A stretch of 64,000 nucleotides of DNA from Oreohelix idahoensis (taxonomy: Eukaryota > Mollusca > Gastropoda > Stylommatophora > Oreohelicidae). Every line of letters starts with the position of its first letter. The first letter of the stretch is position 1. The translations under genes and the position numbers were made by a program. Location: the NCBI GenBank assembly GCA_024509875.1, contig JAMPIV010019834.1:248001-312000 (forward strand), in the 5' to 3' direction. The notes beneath the pieces were generated by a model, which was given only the letters and a program-made list of their open reading frames with translations, was not told where the DNA came from and made no database searches. This document shows, one piece after another, positions 1 to 10,198 of the stretch.

Positions 1-710
1 ACATCTCCAAACAGTTTTTCTTTGACAGAAGTGGGTTTGTTCGGTTATCAGCCATGTGCTATTCTGTCGTATTTTTTTTTTTTGCAGAATGGGAGAAGAT
101 CCGGCTTAACACGACAAGCAGGACAAAGAAGCATGCAGTAGTAGGACAATCTTTGAAGCAGTAAGATGGTATTTTATAGTCGTATTTTTTTTTTAGAGCC
201 TCAATGTTTCTTGCAAATTATTGGGATTTTATTAATTGCTCGAAACAGGGTTTGTCTGTGTCGAAGAATAAACCTCAGCATAATCCTAAATCCTAATGGC
301 AATCTGAAGGCCTAATCTCCTTGGGGAACTCAAGGGAGATGACAGAATGGTAACCTGGTAAAAGAAATGCTGTTTCTCACGAGTTATATATAACTGCAGA
401 TGAAACAGCATGCATGTGCAAAACAGACCTTTGTATTGATAGCCATTTGGGCGAGATCCATTGCACGTTCTACCGTTCTGTGATTCAACTGTTATAATAC
501 TTCATACTGACAGAAACATTATAACATTAAGTATTTGAATTTAACAATGAAAATCTATAAATATAATGCCATGATCGAGGTAAAACAGATTTGAAGATGG
601 CAAAAATTATAGGTTGAAATGAACAACAGTGGGCCCTGTGTTTGATACAGCCTTAAAAGTTTAATTCAGAGATGCCGTAATAAGGGGTAGGCTACAGGTT
701 AAGTTTAGGA
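1..710. other. Non-coding flank
   Basis: AT-rich sequence beyond the 3' end of the Maf gene. I see no coding region, RNA gene or recognisable transposon in it. Confidence 0.5.
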
Positions 711-753
711 ATCCTAAACCTAACTCTAAACCCTAACCTTAGTCCTAACCCTA
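711..753. repeat. Degenerate interstitial telomere-like repeat
   Basis: About 43 bases made of CCTAAACC, CCCTAACC and CCTAACCC-type units, i.e. a degenerate array of the animal telomere hexamer (TTAGGG on the minus strand). It is short and imperfect, so chance or a small transposon piece remains possible. Confidence 0.4.
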
Positions 754-1099
754 ACAACTTTGGCGACTTACTAGGATGAAATGGAAGAGCACATCCCACT
801 ATTGTTCATTTCAACCAAAATTATGAGACATTTTTCCCTAACCGAAACAGCTGTAGAGTTCAATGGTATCTTATGTATAATATGGTTTATCTGTAAAGAT
901 CAATAAAATCAGGGATAACTGTTGCTGCCCCTCAGTAAGAGAAAAGAAATGAAGTGCAAAAGTATTTATACACATATCACACAGAGTTCAAAATGGCTGC
1001 AATAAGGACTGGTTGAACAAATGTGCAAACGTGGTGCTGCTCTGCTGAATCAGTTTGGTTATATTTAAAAATAACGATTCGTGTTGTAGAATTATTCTG

Positions 1100-1105
1100 T
1101 TTATT
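1100..1105 (-). terminator. Candidate polyadenylation signal for Maf
   Basis: TTTATT on the plus strand reads AATAAA on the minus strand, about 615 bases after the Maf stop codon. It is the first canonical signal I find downstream of that stop. The predicted 3' UTR between 1106 and 1720 contains no other gene. Confidence 0.35.
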
Positions 1106-1720
1106 CCATATCCTACAAACTGACTGGCATAAACAAGAATTAAAGTAAGAAAATTTGGTTGAATCACACTTTACTGTATGGTCATACATTTTGTTGCAAA
1201 CAGGGTAATGGTTATTAGTTTGTTTGCTCAATTTGTGGTAGTGTGGTAAACTAAGAGTTACTAGTAAGTGCTTATTTAAAGAGAATATGATTAGGGATTT
1301 TGCCTTAAGATTTATAGTCAGGGTTAGACAGAAAAACAGATGTTAGCGATAACCCTGTTTGCGACAAGATGGCTGACTATACAGTAAAATGTGATTAAAA
1401 TGAAATTTTTTTAGAATAGGCTACTCTTGGATGATATACACCTGCTGATCAAAACCTACTACAACACTTCCACTTAAACAGTGCATCACGTTAATTATCA
1501 GAATAGGAATACTGTACATGATCACAGGTAATGAATGTTACAACACAGTATTTTGTACCTCATCATAGTTAATAAGTTCACTTCAATAGACCTTACTGCA
1601 TTCATTCCGTCTGAAAAGCATTTAGGCTACATCCGAGTTCATTTTTTAAAAATCCCTACTGTCCCACCCACTCAATTTGTGCTATGATTAGGAGAAAACG
1701 GAATTCTGCTCACCCAAAAC

Positions 1721-2875
1721 TCAAATTAGAAAATTCTTATTATCCTTTGTAGCTGCCTTTGTGGTTGAGTTTGCTGCTGTGACTGATGCATCATCTTCCG
1801 TTAATCTGGCTAGAAATTCGGCAAATCCTGGCTCATTACGCAGACTTGCAATACTTGCGCGTGTTGCACGGACCAGTTCGTTTTTGAGCAGGTGACAACG
1901 CTGTCTATAAAAGTCACGCTCTCTTACCGAAGTGCTCAGCTGTCGTTTTAAATCTGCAATTTTATGCAAAAGCGATTTGTTCGTTGTTTCCAATTCACTT
2001 TTCTGCTGCATGCGTTTTGAGCGGCAATTCTGGGCATAACCCCTATTTTTCAGGGTGCGTCGCTTCTGCTTAAGTCGTTGAACTTCGCGTTTCGGGCAGC
2101 CTTGCAAGCGCCTGTTTAGCTCTCTCACAGGCAACGATACTAAATCGTCGTCGTCAATAACTGAACTTTGTGGAGAGAAAGGCGTGCCCGGAGAATGTGC
2201 AGAATTCCGTCTAGACCTTTTAAATGAAGCAAACGAACTGCTTGTTACGCTTTTAGAGTCATCCTCCACATCTAGTTCGTTATCATCGTCATAATCCAAA
2301 TCGAATTCATTATTACCGCGACCCGAAATGTCATGCGTTTCCGATTTGATCGAAGGAGAAACTGGACTGTGTTGAACAACTTTTGTTTCCAGTGATCTTA
2401 ATAATTCATCAAGAGAACTAGGCTTCACATCTTGCTTACTTGGCTCAGAACTGCTACCTCCGTCAGAAGAACACTGGGATCCCAATTTCCAAAACCAGTC
2501 TTCGAAATATCCTCTGTCACCGAATGCGCTGCCAAAACTGGATAATGACCGAGTGGGAGATGGGAGTGATGTCTGGGAGGAAGGCAAATGGGTTGCTGGG
2601 GATGGTGGGATAGAACTGATTGGTGAGCTATGGCCACTGTTGAAGCCGACGATCCCTGCAACAGCTGACAGTGTCGGGCTTTCGGCCACTTGCAGTTGCC
2701 CGGTGACCTGACCTGTGACCTCGGCACTAGAGAATATGTGCTGCGACTCGGGAGTTGCTGCACCATTACAGGGGCCTAGCACCGGCTTCACAATCGAGTT
2801 TTGCAGCTGGTGCAAGTCGTGGCCATCCATAAAAAGGTCGAAACTCTCAATGTAACTTTCTGCAAGCTCATCCAT
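1721..2875 (-). CDS. maf: Large-Maf family bZIP transcription factor
   Basis: A single uninterrupted 384-residue reading frame. Residues about 243-268 match the Maf extended homology region ([13 protein letters not shown]). Residues 268-292 are the basic DNA-contact region with the diagnostic Maf motif [13 protein letters not shown]; the YAQ triplet is typical of large Mafs, where small Mafs usually have YAA. A leucine zipper follows at about 295-336. The N-terminal half is Ser/Pro-rich with SP/TP sites and an acidic run at 190-206, as expected for a transactivation domain that small Mafs lack. Maf dimers bind MARE sites (TGCTGA half sites) in the nucleus. The intronless coding region fits large Mafs. 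The ATG at 2875 sits 10 bases downstream of a good 3' splice site, which supports this start. The basic region has CRSKR where vertebrate large Mafs have CRFKR. Family assignment is firm; which paralogue is not. Confidence 0.93.
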   Translation of the reverse strand: MDELAESYIESFDLFMDGHDLHQLQNSIVKPVLGPCNGAATPESQHIFSSAEVTGQVTGQLQVAESPTLSAVAGIVGFNSGHSSPISSIPPSPATHLPSSQTSLPSPTRSLSSFGSAFGDRGYFEDWFWKLGSQCSSDGGSSSEPSKQDVKPSSLDELLRSLETKVVQHSPVSPSIKSETHDISGRGNNEFDLDYDDDNELDVEDDSKSVTSSSFASFKRSRRNSAHSPGTPFSPQSSVIDDDDLVSLPVRELNRRLQGCPKREVQRLKQKRRTLKNRGYAQNCRSKRMQQKSELETTNKSLLHKIADLKRQLSTSVRERDFYRQRCHLLKNELVRATRASIASLRNEPGFAEFLARLTEDDASVTAANSTTKAATKDNKNFLI

Positions 2876-2885
2876 GACTGTGTTT

Positions 2886-3151
2886 CTGAAATGAAACCTT
2901 GGATTATAAACTTAAAGGTTAACTTTGAGCTCCGCGGTTGCCTCGCGCCGAGACTAGCGTTAGGTCACTGATAATGAAGGCCGCACTGTTTAGTTGTAAA
3001 TTTTTCCGAAGCTGGTTATTCCAAAACACTGAATCTTATTAGTTATTTTTATATAATACACTAAATCCCAAAAGGTAGAATACGTTACACGCTGATGGCC
3101 GAAATGAACACTTCAAATTTACGTTTCCGCGAGTAATCGTGAATTTATTAC
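2886..3151 (-). other. Predicted 5' UTR intron of Maf
   Basis: On the minus strand a consensus donor, CACAG/GTAATA, lies at 3152/3151. A consensus acceptor with a pyrimidine tract, TTTCATTTCAG/AAACAC, lies at 2886/2885. The 266-base interval would be removed, joining a non-coding first exon of about 60 bases (roughly 3211-3152) to the coding exon 10 bases before the ATG. This is read from splice consensus only, without transcript evidence. Confidence 0.55.
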
Positions 3152-3237
3152 CTGTGAAGCAGTCCACGGTTCAACCTGGATGTACTTCTCTGCCAGAGAG
3201 CAAAGGCAACGACAGACACCGAGGGGATTCCCGCTGG

Positions 3238-3245
3238 TTTATATA
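3238..3245 (-). promoter_or_regulatory. TATA box of the Maf promoter
   Basis: The minus strand reads GGTATATAAACC, a near-consensus TATA box. Transcription would start about 25-35 bases downstream, near 3205-3215. A CCAAT-type box lies upstream (ATTGG on the minus strand, 3295-3299). Spacing to the predicted first exon and splice donor is coherent. Confidence 0.6.
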
Positions 3246-3299
3246 CCACCGGCAAATGTTACAATAGCTATTTTAGGATCGATGAAGCAGCCAGCCAAT

Positions 3300-3313
3300 C
3301 GCTGAGCTCAGAA
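3300..3313 (-). promoter_or_regulatory. MARE-like palindrome upstream of Maf
   Basis: A palindromic core CTGAGCTCAG about 60 bases upstream of the TATA box matches the 14-base C-MARE consensus at 10 of 14 positions and carries one good TCAGC half site. Large-Maf genes are known to autoregulate through such sites, so this is a candidate feedback element. It is a motif match only. From here to 3933 I see no gene, only AT-rich sequence. Confidence 0.35.
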
Positions 3314-3943
3314 AACTATTTTTTTTTTTTTACAAGTTTGCTCAAGGCCTTGTGCGAGACCGAGGCTATGGCGAAATACGCTGGGTACTAGTTCCTGCTT
3401 CACGGTCTGTGCCACCTCGGTGGATTAGAAAGACGTAATTATAACAAATGCTCACAGGCTTACAACTCATTTCAAACACTGATGCATTTGCACATCTGTT
3501 CAAAATAATATGCTACAATGTTTTACGTTGCAACGAAAGAGCTTGCGTTCTGAGATGGGCTCGTTAATGTATCGAATCCTCACTAATGTACATTAGCCTA
3601 CCTCAATTATTATTTTTTTCAGCACGTTTGCTTCTAAAATATTGTATGTTAACGTTATGACTGCAAATTAGCCTTCAGGTAAATTAATTTTCCAGCAATA
3701 CTTATCAATGATCTTTAAACGGGCGTACGTGCTTAGGAAACATGTGTTATTTAACACTGTCGCAGATGCCTTCAGTCCCGCATGTAAGGAAGAACACTAA
3801 GAATTTTTCTATAAGAATTTTTCAAACGTTCCGGAAATTGACACAATTTGCAGTATACATATATCCATTCGCCTTTCAGTGTAAAGTTGCTTTTCAATAT
3901 ACTGTAATACTTCCTTGAATTAAAAGTATAGGCTAAGTTAATA

Positions 3944-6900
3944 CAAGCTATTGTTACCGAAACAGAACCAGGCTCGACAGTAAACATGACTCACTCTAAT
4001 ATCTTGGGGGCTAAGGAGATTTCTAAAATTGGATACTGGAATGTAAGAACTATGTATCAAGACGGAAAATTGGAAGAAGTAATTAAAGAAATGGATAATT
4101 ATAAGTTGGACTTATTGGGTGTCAGCGAGTGTAGATGGACGGGGAAGGGCATAAAATATATTTCAGAAGGAAAAAAAGCAAAGATATATATCTGGTAGTA
4201 ATGATAATGTCAACACAGAGGGAGTAGCCATCCTAATTGACCACAGAAAAGCAGCAGCATCGCTTATCAGCTGGGTACCTATCAATGAGAGGCTAATATT
4301 AGCTAGATTTCAGACACGATTTTTCAAGCTCTCAATTGTACAATGTTATGCACCAACTAACGACGCTCTTGATACCACAAAAGATGACTTCTATGAAGCA
4401 CTTCTAAGTACCATCAACACAATACCCAAGCATGGGTGATTTTAACGCCAAAGTAGGTGACAACAACGATGGAGTACAAAGATATCTCGGTACTCATGGC
4501 ATAGGCTGTATGAATCAAAATGGCGAAAGACTTCTAGAACTTTGTGAAATATCAAACCTCGTTGTGGCAGACACCATCTTTCCACATAAGAATATCCACA
4601 AGAGAACATGGAATTCACCTGATGGCAGAACTAAGAACCAGATAGATCACTTCTGCATAAGCGCTAAATTTCGCTCATCAGTTCAAGACGTCAGAGCATA
4701 CAGAGGTGCAGAGATCGGAAGCGATCATAACCTCTGCATAGCTAAAATGAGAATTAAACTGAAGAAGTTATACCAACCGAATAAAAATAGAAGAATAGAT
4801 GTACACAGACTGCAATCAAATGATATAAAGAAGGAATATAATGTCAAAATGAACAACTATTTCGATGCTTTAGGCAAAATTGACAACGATATCACCACCA
4901 AGACAATCGATACTAAATGGGAACAACTGAGAACAGCAATGACAGAAGCAGCTGTAGCGACCACCGGATACCTAGTACATAAAAAGAAAAAATGGATGAG
5001 AGAAGATACTTGGGATATAAAATACAAGAAAGGAAAACAGCAAAACTTAAACTACTAGCGGCAAGTACACATAATGCAGTTGAATCTTGCAAACTAACTT
5101 ATAACTTGTTAAATAAAGAAGTGAAGACAAAAACTCGAAGAGATAAAAGACATTTCATCAATGAACTGGCCGTAGAAGCTGAAAATGCTGCAAGAACTGG
5201 TAATAGTAGGTGCCTTTATCAAATTACAAAACAACTATGTCACCAGCCTACTGCTATGGAAACACCTGTTAAAGGTAAATTAGGGAATTCAATACCAACA
5301 GAAAAAGAACAAATGAAGAGATGGGCTGAGCACTTCATGGAGGTGCTAAACAGACCACCACCAACAGTAACACCTGATTTTAATAATGAAACATCCACAA
5401 CCACCTTGCCAATAACTTGCGATGAATTCACGCTGGACGAGATCAAACAAGCCGTTAAAAGATTAAAAATTTTAAAGCTGCTGGAGTTGACGAAATTTCA
5501 GGGGAAATGATTAAAGCAGTTAATGACAACAACCTCTTGAGAATTTTAGATATTATAAATGAAGTATGGAGAGAAGAACAACCACCACAACAATGGAAAG
5601 ACAGTATTATTGTAAAGTTACCGAAGAAAGGTGATCTATCAGACTGTAATAACTGGGTGGTATATCTCTATTATCAGTACCTGGAAAAATTATTATGTTG
5701 CATGATGTTAGAAAGACTTAAATTGCATGCTGACGAAAAGATCAGAGAAGAACAAGCAGGGTTTCAGGCCGAAACGATCATGTATTGATCAAATATTCAC
5801 ACTAAGAACAATTATAGAAGAATCAGTGGAAAGGCAATCGCCAATTATTATCACCTTCGTCGATTTTCAAAAAGCCTTTGATAGTCTACACCGCCCATCA
5901 TTGTGGAAGATACTTACAATCTATGGTTTTCCAACAAAATATGTGAATATAATCAAAGCGCTATATGACAATGCAAGATGTTGTGTTAGAACAAATAAAG
6001 GGAATACAGAATGGTTTACAGTAGAAACAGGGGTGAAACAAGGCTGTATTATGTCACCACTACTTTTTGGAATAGCTATTGATTGGGTTATGAGAAACTA
6101 TACCCACAATGAACAATTGGGTATAAAATGGACAATGGAAAATTCCTGGGGGACCTGGATTTCGCAGATGATGTAGCATTCTTAAGTTCAACACCAAGAC
6201 AATCCCAAGAAGCAATAAATAATTTGTGTCATCTCTCGGTTAAAATTGGTCTCCAAATAAATGCCTCTAAAACTAAAGCTATGAACTTTTCTAACGAGAC
6301 CTTTGATATCATCTTGAACGGGGAAAAACTACAGAAAGTTGAAAGTTTCATTATTTAGGCAGTAAAATGACTCAGGATGGTGACACAACAAGAGAAATCC
6401 ATACTAGAATTGCTTTGGCAGCTAGCGCCTTCAATAGATTATCTAACATTTGGAAATTACGATCATTGAATATACATACCAAGCTTCGTCTGTTAATTCA
6501 AATGTTATCTCAGTGTTAACATACGGCTGTGAGAGTTGGAAAATAACAAAATCATTGGAGAACAAGCTGAATACATTCGAGAACAAATGTCTTAGAAAAC
6601 TCATGAACATCAGTTGGAAAGAATTCAAGACTAATCGACAAATAAGAGAAGACTCTAGGCAGAAATATGTCTCCGACTATATAAGGAAAAGACGATGGTC
6701 ATATATCGGTCATGTCCTACGAATGCAAAACAACAGAATACCACTACAGGCGCTCACTTGGGTTCCTGAGGGTAAGCGGAAAAAAAGGAAGACCAAAAGA
6801 AACACTCAGAAGAACAATAATAAGAGAAGGAAGAACGTTGGGCCTAAATAATGTGCAAGAGCTAAGAGGAGTGGCGTCACAACGAACAACCTGGAGAGCA

Positions 6901-6953
6901 CTGGTTTCTGCCTTATGCGCCGTGTTTGGCGCTTAAAGAATTTATTATTATTA
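3944..6953 (+). mobile_element. Full-length RTE-clade non-LTR retrotransposon (copy 1)
   Basis: A 3.0-kb element bounded by the 10-base target duplication TAAGTTAATA (3934-3943 and 6954-6963) and ending in a short TTA-repeat tail at about 6940-6953. Size, short 5' leader (about 40 bases to the first ATG), endonuclease plus reverse transcriptase, and microsatellite tail all fit the RTE clade. A second, 5'-truncated copy of the same family lies at 61961-63484 on the other strand, differing by scattered single bases over the shared 1.5 kb. Confidence 0.88.
3986..6936 (+). pseudogene. RTE endonuclease-reverse transcriptase, frameshifted
   Basis: Pieces in all three frames form one RTE polyprotein. 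An APE-type endonuclease starts at about 4020 (YWNVRTMYQDGK, then SECRWTGKG) and continues with MGDFNAKVG at 4432 and SDHN at about 4720. Reverse transcriptase runs from about 5400 to 6360 with the catalytic FADD motif near 6170. The C-terminal part carries the YIGHVLR motif typical of this group and ends at 6936. The frame is broken by a stop at about 4196, a lesion near 4430, and shifts near 5040, 5510, 5655, 5765, 6140, 6355, 6490 and 6785. Comparison with the second copy shows several are single-base gains or losses, so the copy is dead unless they are assembly errors. Confidence 0.85.
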
Positions 6954-6963
6954 TAAGTTAATA

Positions 6964-7618
6964 TAAAAATGAAAGGATTCGTTTTCACGGAATAAGAACA
7001 TACATCTGCGGAAGTTTGGCAACAAATCCTTCCTTAGCGCAGAGCAAACACACGAAAAGTTGTTAAACTGAAAATGTTGAGATTAGGGAAAAATATATTT
7101 GTGTGACTTATCCTTTAGCAGAACTAGACGGTCTGATGTATGATTAATGGGGCGTAGAATCTGTCGCAACGAAGAATGATTGATGAAACTCCAGGCACAC
7201 GCCGCATGCGTACAATAGTATTGTGCTTTAATACCGGTTTTATTACTGTGCCTAATTGTATTCGAAACTGCAATGGCCTTATCCTGACAGTTACGATACT
7301 GATTGAAACATCAGGATATCGATATTGAAGTTGTAATAGTGTCTTGAAGTCGAACACAAACGAGAACAGTAAACGACACATGTTTAAAACGTTTGTACAG
7401 TACCCAAACCTACCCTCTGTCCTGTACTTACTGTTCTTAGTCTTCTATCATTTACTAGGCACAGTATTAAGGTCTTTGTCTTGTGTAATATGACCTATAC
7501 TGTATAATAGGGGAACAACAGAAGTGATTGCGTCATTAATAGGCTGGATTGCCCTAGGTAAATTTCCGGTGTTATGTGTTGCTGGTCGCACTAATAACCC
7601 CTGTCATCGAAGCATCAT
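6964..7618. other. No recognisable feature
   Basis: Unique-looking AT-rich DNA between the RTE element and a SINE-like segment. Short open frames here show no family signature. Confidence 0.4.
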
Positions 7619-7740
7619 TTTTGTGGTGCTTAGCTGGCAGGGCGGATAGTGTGATTCGCTTCCATAGCTAGGCTGGGGTGCCGCACGGAAGGTCCTGGGT
7701 TCGAATACTCACGTCTGTTGTTTTTCTGTTGTCTAATTTT
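7619..7740 (+). mobile_element. tRNA-derived SINE-like segment
   Basis: An A-box-like TTAGCTGGCAGGG (7630-7642) and a near-perfect B box GGTTCGAATAC (7698-7708) are spaced as in a tRNA-type RNA polymerase III promoter. The folded arms of a true tRNA are not evident, so a tRNA-derived SINE or tRNA relic is more likely than a functional tRNA gene. Ends are approximate and no target duplication was found. Confidence 0.4.
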
Positions 7741-8005
7741 CTATTCTTTATTATTCATGAGTGCATGAAAACATACCTTTATGTGTGAGTAATATTTATT
7801 TACAGTAATAAACGAGTTCTCTAATCCAATGTTACCTAATTTTACGGTGAATTTTGTTCATCATGGACTTCCATAAAGTTCGGCCTCATGTTAATCTCTG
7901 CTAATTATGTTAGTAGCCTGTATATATGAATAACACTTTCGCCTGATTGTCATGGTACACATACCAACCAGACTCAGCCACAGTATGAAGTATGAAATAC
8001 CGGTA

Positions 8006-8411
8006 CAGGTATACCTCGGAGATATTTTGGGTTCGGTTCCAGACCACCGCAATAAAGCGAATATCGCAATAAAGCGGGTCATAGTCATTTGTTTTTTAAA
8101 TTTTTTTTTATTGCTTCCCAGTGCATATAAAAGTCTAAAATCATGTTCACACTATGTCTATTAAGTGCGCAATAGCGCTAGGTCTTAAAAAAAAAACAGT
8201 GTATTGTAAAATTAAAAATACTTTATTGCTAAAAAAAATGCTAATCTTCATCATCTGAGCCTTCAGCGAATCGTAATCTTTTTGCTGGTGGAGAGCCAAA
8301 ATCTATCGGAAGAAGAAGGCGCGTTCTGATAAACAAACGAATAATTTAAAAAAAAAATACAATATCTGCGAAGCGCAATAAAGCGAAGCGCAATACAGCG
8401 AGATATACCTG
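8006..8411. mobile_element. Tigger-like (pogo/Tc1-mariner) MITE
   Basis: A 406-base element flanked by TA (8004-8005, 8412-8413). Both ends begin CAGGTATA(C/T)CTCG reading inward, giving TIRs of about 14 bases with similar internal AATAAAGCG motifs. It has no intact transposase. The ends and the GCAATAAAGCGAA repeats resemble the mammalian Tigger1 family as I remember it, so I place it in the Tigger group of IS630-Tc1-mariner. Confidence 0.7.
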
Positions 8412-8462
8412 TAGTTTTCTGACAGTGCAAATCTACACAGGGCGAATCCAGCTTTATATATA

Positions 8463-9799
8463 CGAGGGACGGTCACAAAGTAATGCCTCGTAATTTTTAA
8501 TTTCATTCAATAGAAAAAAATAAATAAATAAAATTCACATTGAAATGTAGCCCCAAGTCTGAACTTCAAAAATGTATTTCTCAATGTAGTCTCCGTTATT
8601 TGTTACAGTTTTTGTCCATCTTCTCACAAGGGCATGTATTCCCGCACGGTAAAAATGTGTGTCCTTTTTCCTAAACCACTGGCGTACGGCGCGTTTAAGG
8701 GTCTCGGTGTCCTCAAAGTGATGTCCGCGAAGATCTTCTTTCAGTGGTCCAAACAGATGGAAGTCAGAAGGTGCAAGATCGGGACTGTAAGGGGGATGTG
8801 GTAATAATGTCCAGCCAAATTCTGCAATCGCATCAATGGTGCGTTTAGCGGCGTGTGGCGTGGCATTATCGTGCATCAGTAGTGCAGTTCTCTGATCTTT
8901 TAATGGGTAAAGTCGCCGAAGACGACCTCTAAACTTCTTCAAAGTTTCAATGTAACGGTCTGCATTTACCGTGTTTCCCTGTTCCAAGAAGTCAAGAAGA
9001 ATCACACCCTTCTCATCCCAAAACACGGAGGCCATAACTTTCCCTACAGATGGTGAACTTTTGAACTTCTTTCTTGTCGGCGATGTTGTGTGATGCCATT
9101 CCATTGACTGCCTCTTGGATTCTTGTTCAAAAACATGAACCCAAGTCTCATCACCTGTCACAATATTCGATACAAACTCTTCTCCTTCAGTTTCGTAACG
9201 GTGCAGGAGGTTGATGGCTATGGTTTTCCTTGTTTCTTTATGTCTGTCAACATTCTGGGTACCCACTGTGCACAGACTTTTGAATAACCCAGGTCTTTAA
9301 AGATGTTCTGGACACTGCCTTTACTAATGGACAACATGGAAGAAAGTTCATCCAGTGTTACCCAACGGTCACCACGAATGATGCCATCAACTAGATGAAT
9401 GTTGTGTGGAGTCACTGCGGTAGACGGACGGCCAGTCCGCTTTGCGTCAGCTATTGAGGATTGATCTACTTCAGCTTCGTCACAACGATGTACCCAACGT
9501 CGGACAGTGCTAACATCCACTGTTGAATCTCCATAAATATTATTCACACGTTCGTGGATGCGAATTGTGGTCTCGCCTTCAGCATTGAGGAATTTTATGA
9601 CATAACGTTGTTTTAACCGAACGTCTTTGGCAGCCATTTTTAAACTGTTACAGTGGTGCCACCTGTTGCTGAAACAGGTTGGTAATGCTATACAGTGCAG
9701 AAGAGTGTTTGAGGAATCCTGCTAAATTTACAAATTGCACACCGATGCAGTATTTACATACATAAAAAATAGGAGGCATTACTTTTTGACCTTCCCTCG
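8463..9799 (-). mobile_element. Mariner transposon 1
   Basis: A 1337-base element flanked by TA (8461-8462, 9800-9801), with 27-base TIRs that start CGAGGGA and differ at two positions. It contains one mariner transposase with a single frame break. Size, TA duplication and TIR layout are those of mariner elements. Confidence 0.92.
8535..9637 (-). pseudogene. Mariner (SETMAR-type) transposase, frameshifted
   Basis: The frame starting at 9637 encodes the paired helix-turn-helix DNA-binding domain (about the first 110 residues). A second, overlapping frame from 9266 to 8535 encodes the catalytic domain, so one frameshift lies in the overlap at 9218-9266. The DDD34D triad is present: GDETWVH, LLMHDNATPH and YSPDLAPSDFHLF, the last two spaced as in mariners. 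The protein would catalyse cut-and-paste transposition at TA sites. Apart from the frameshift the coding sequence is well preserved, so the copy is fairly young. It resembles the transposase part of vertebrate SETMAR, but there is no SET domain here. Confidence 0.9.
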
Positions 9800-9801
9800 T
9801 A

Positions 9802-10198
9802 TATACTAGCGGTCATACCCGGGGCCTAGCCCTGGTCCATGTCGGAATGAGTGCAAGTCGGGTTTGGTGCGAATCGTTTTAGGAAGGTTTAACTTTTTTT
9901 TTGTTTTTAATTGTACTGTTGCATTGAGGTGTGCTTCTAAGGGAAAAAAAATTAAGTAAGGGCTTCTTTGTAGACGACATTGGCATTACAGTCACTTGAC
10001 GTGTAAGTGTTCCGACGCAGGCAAATCATCGGGATTCTTGGTATGCAGAATTTCTCCCCGCTACCACAACCACCAGTCTGCTGATTTAATTTTTTTATTC
10101 CAATGATGAGATTTTTTTAAATGGTAAAAAGTCAAAGCATTTAAAAGCAGACATAAATATGAGAAAAAGTATATGCAATCTGCACCTATATACATCTA
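9802..10198. other. Spacer between two mariners
   Basis: About 400 bases without a recognisable gene or repeat. Confidence 0.4.

Noticed and set aside
8535..9637. SETMAR fusion gene
   Set aside because: Only the transposase is present, within intact mariner TIRs; there is no SET domain or splice structure.
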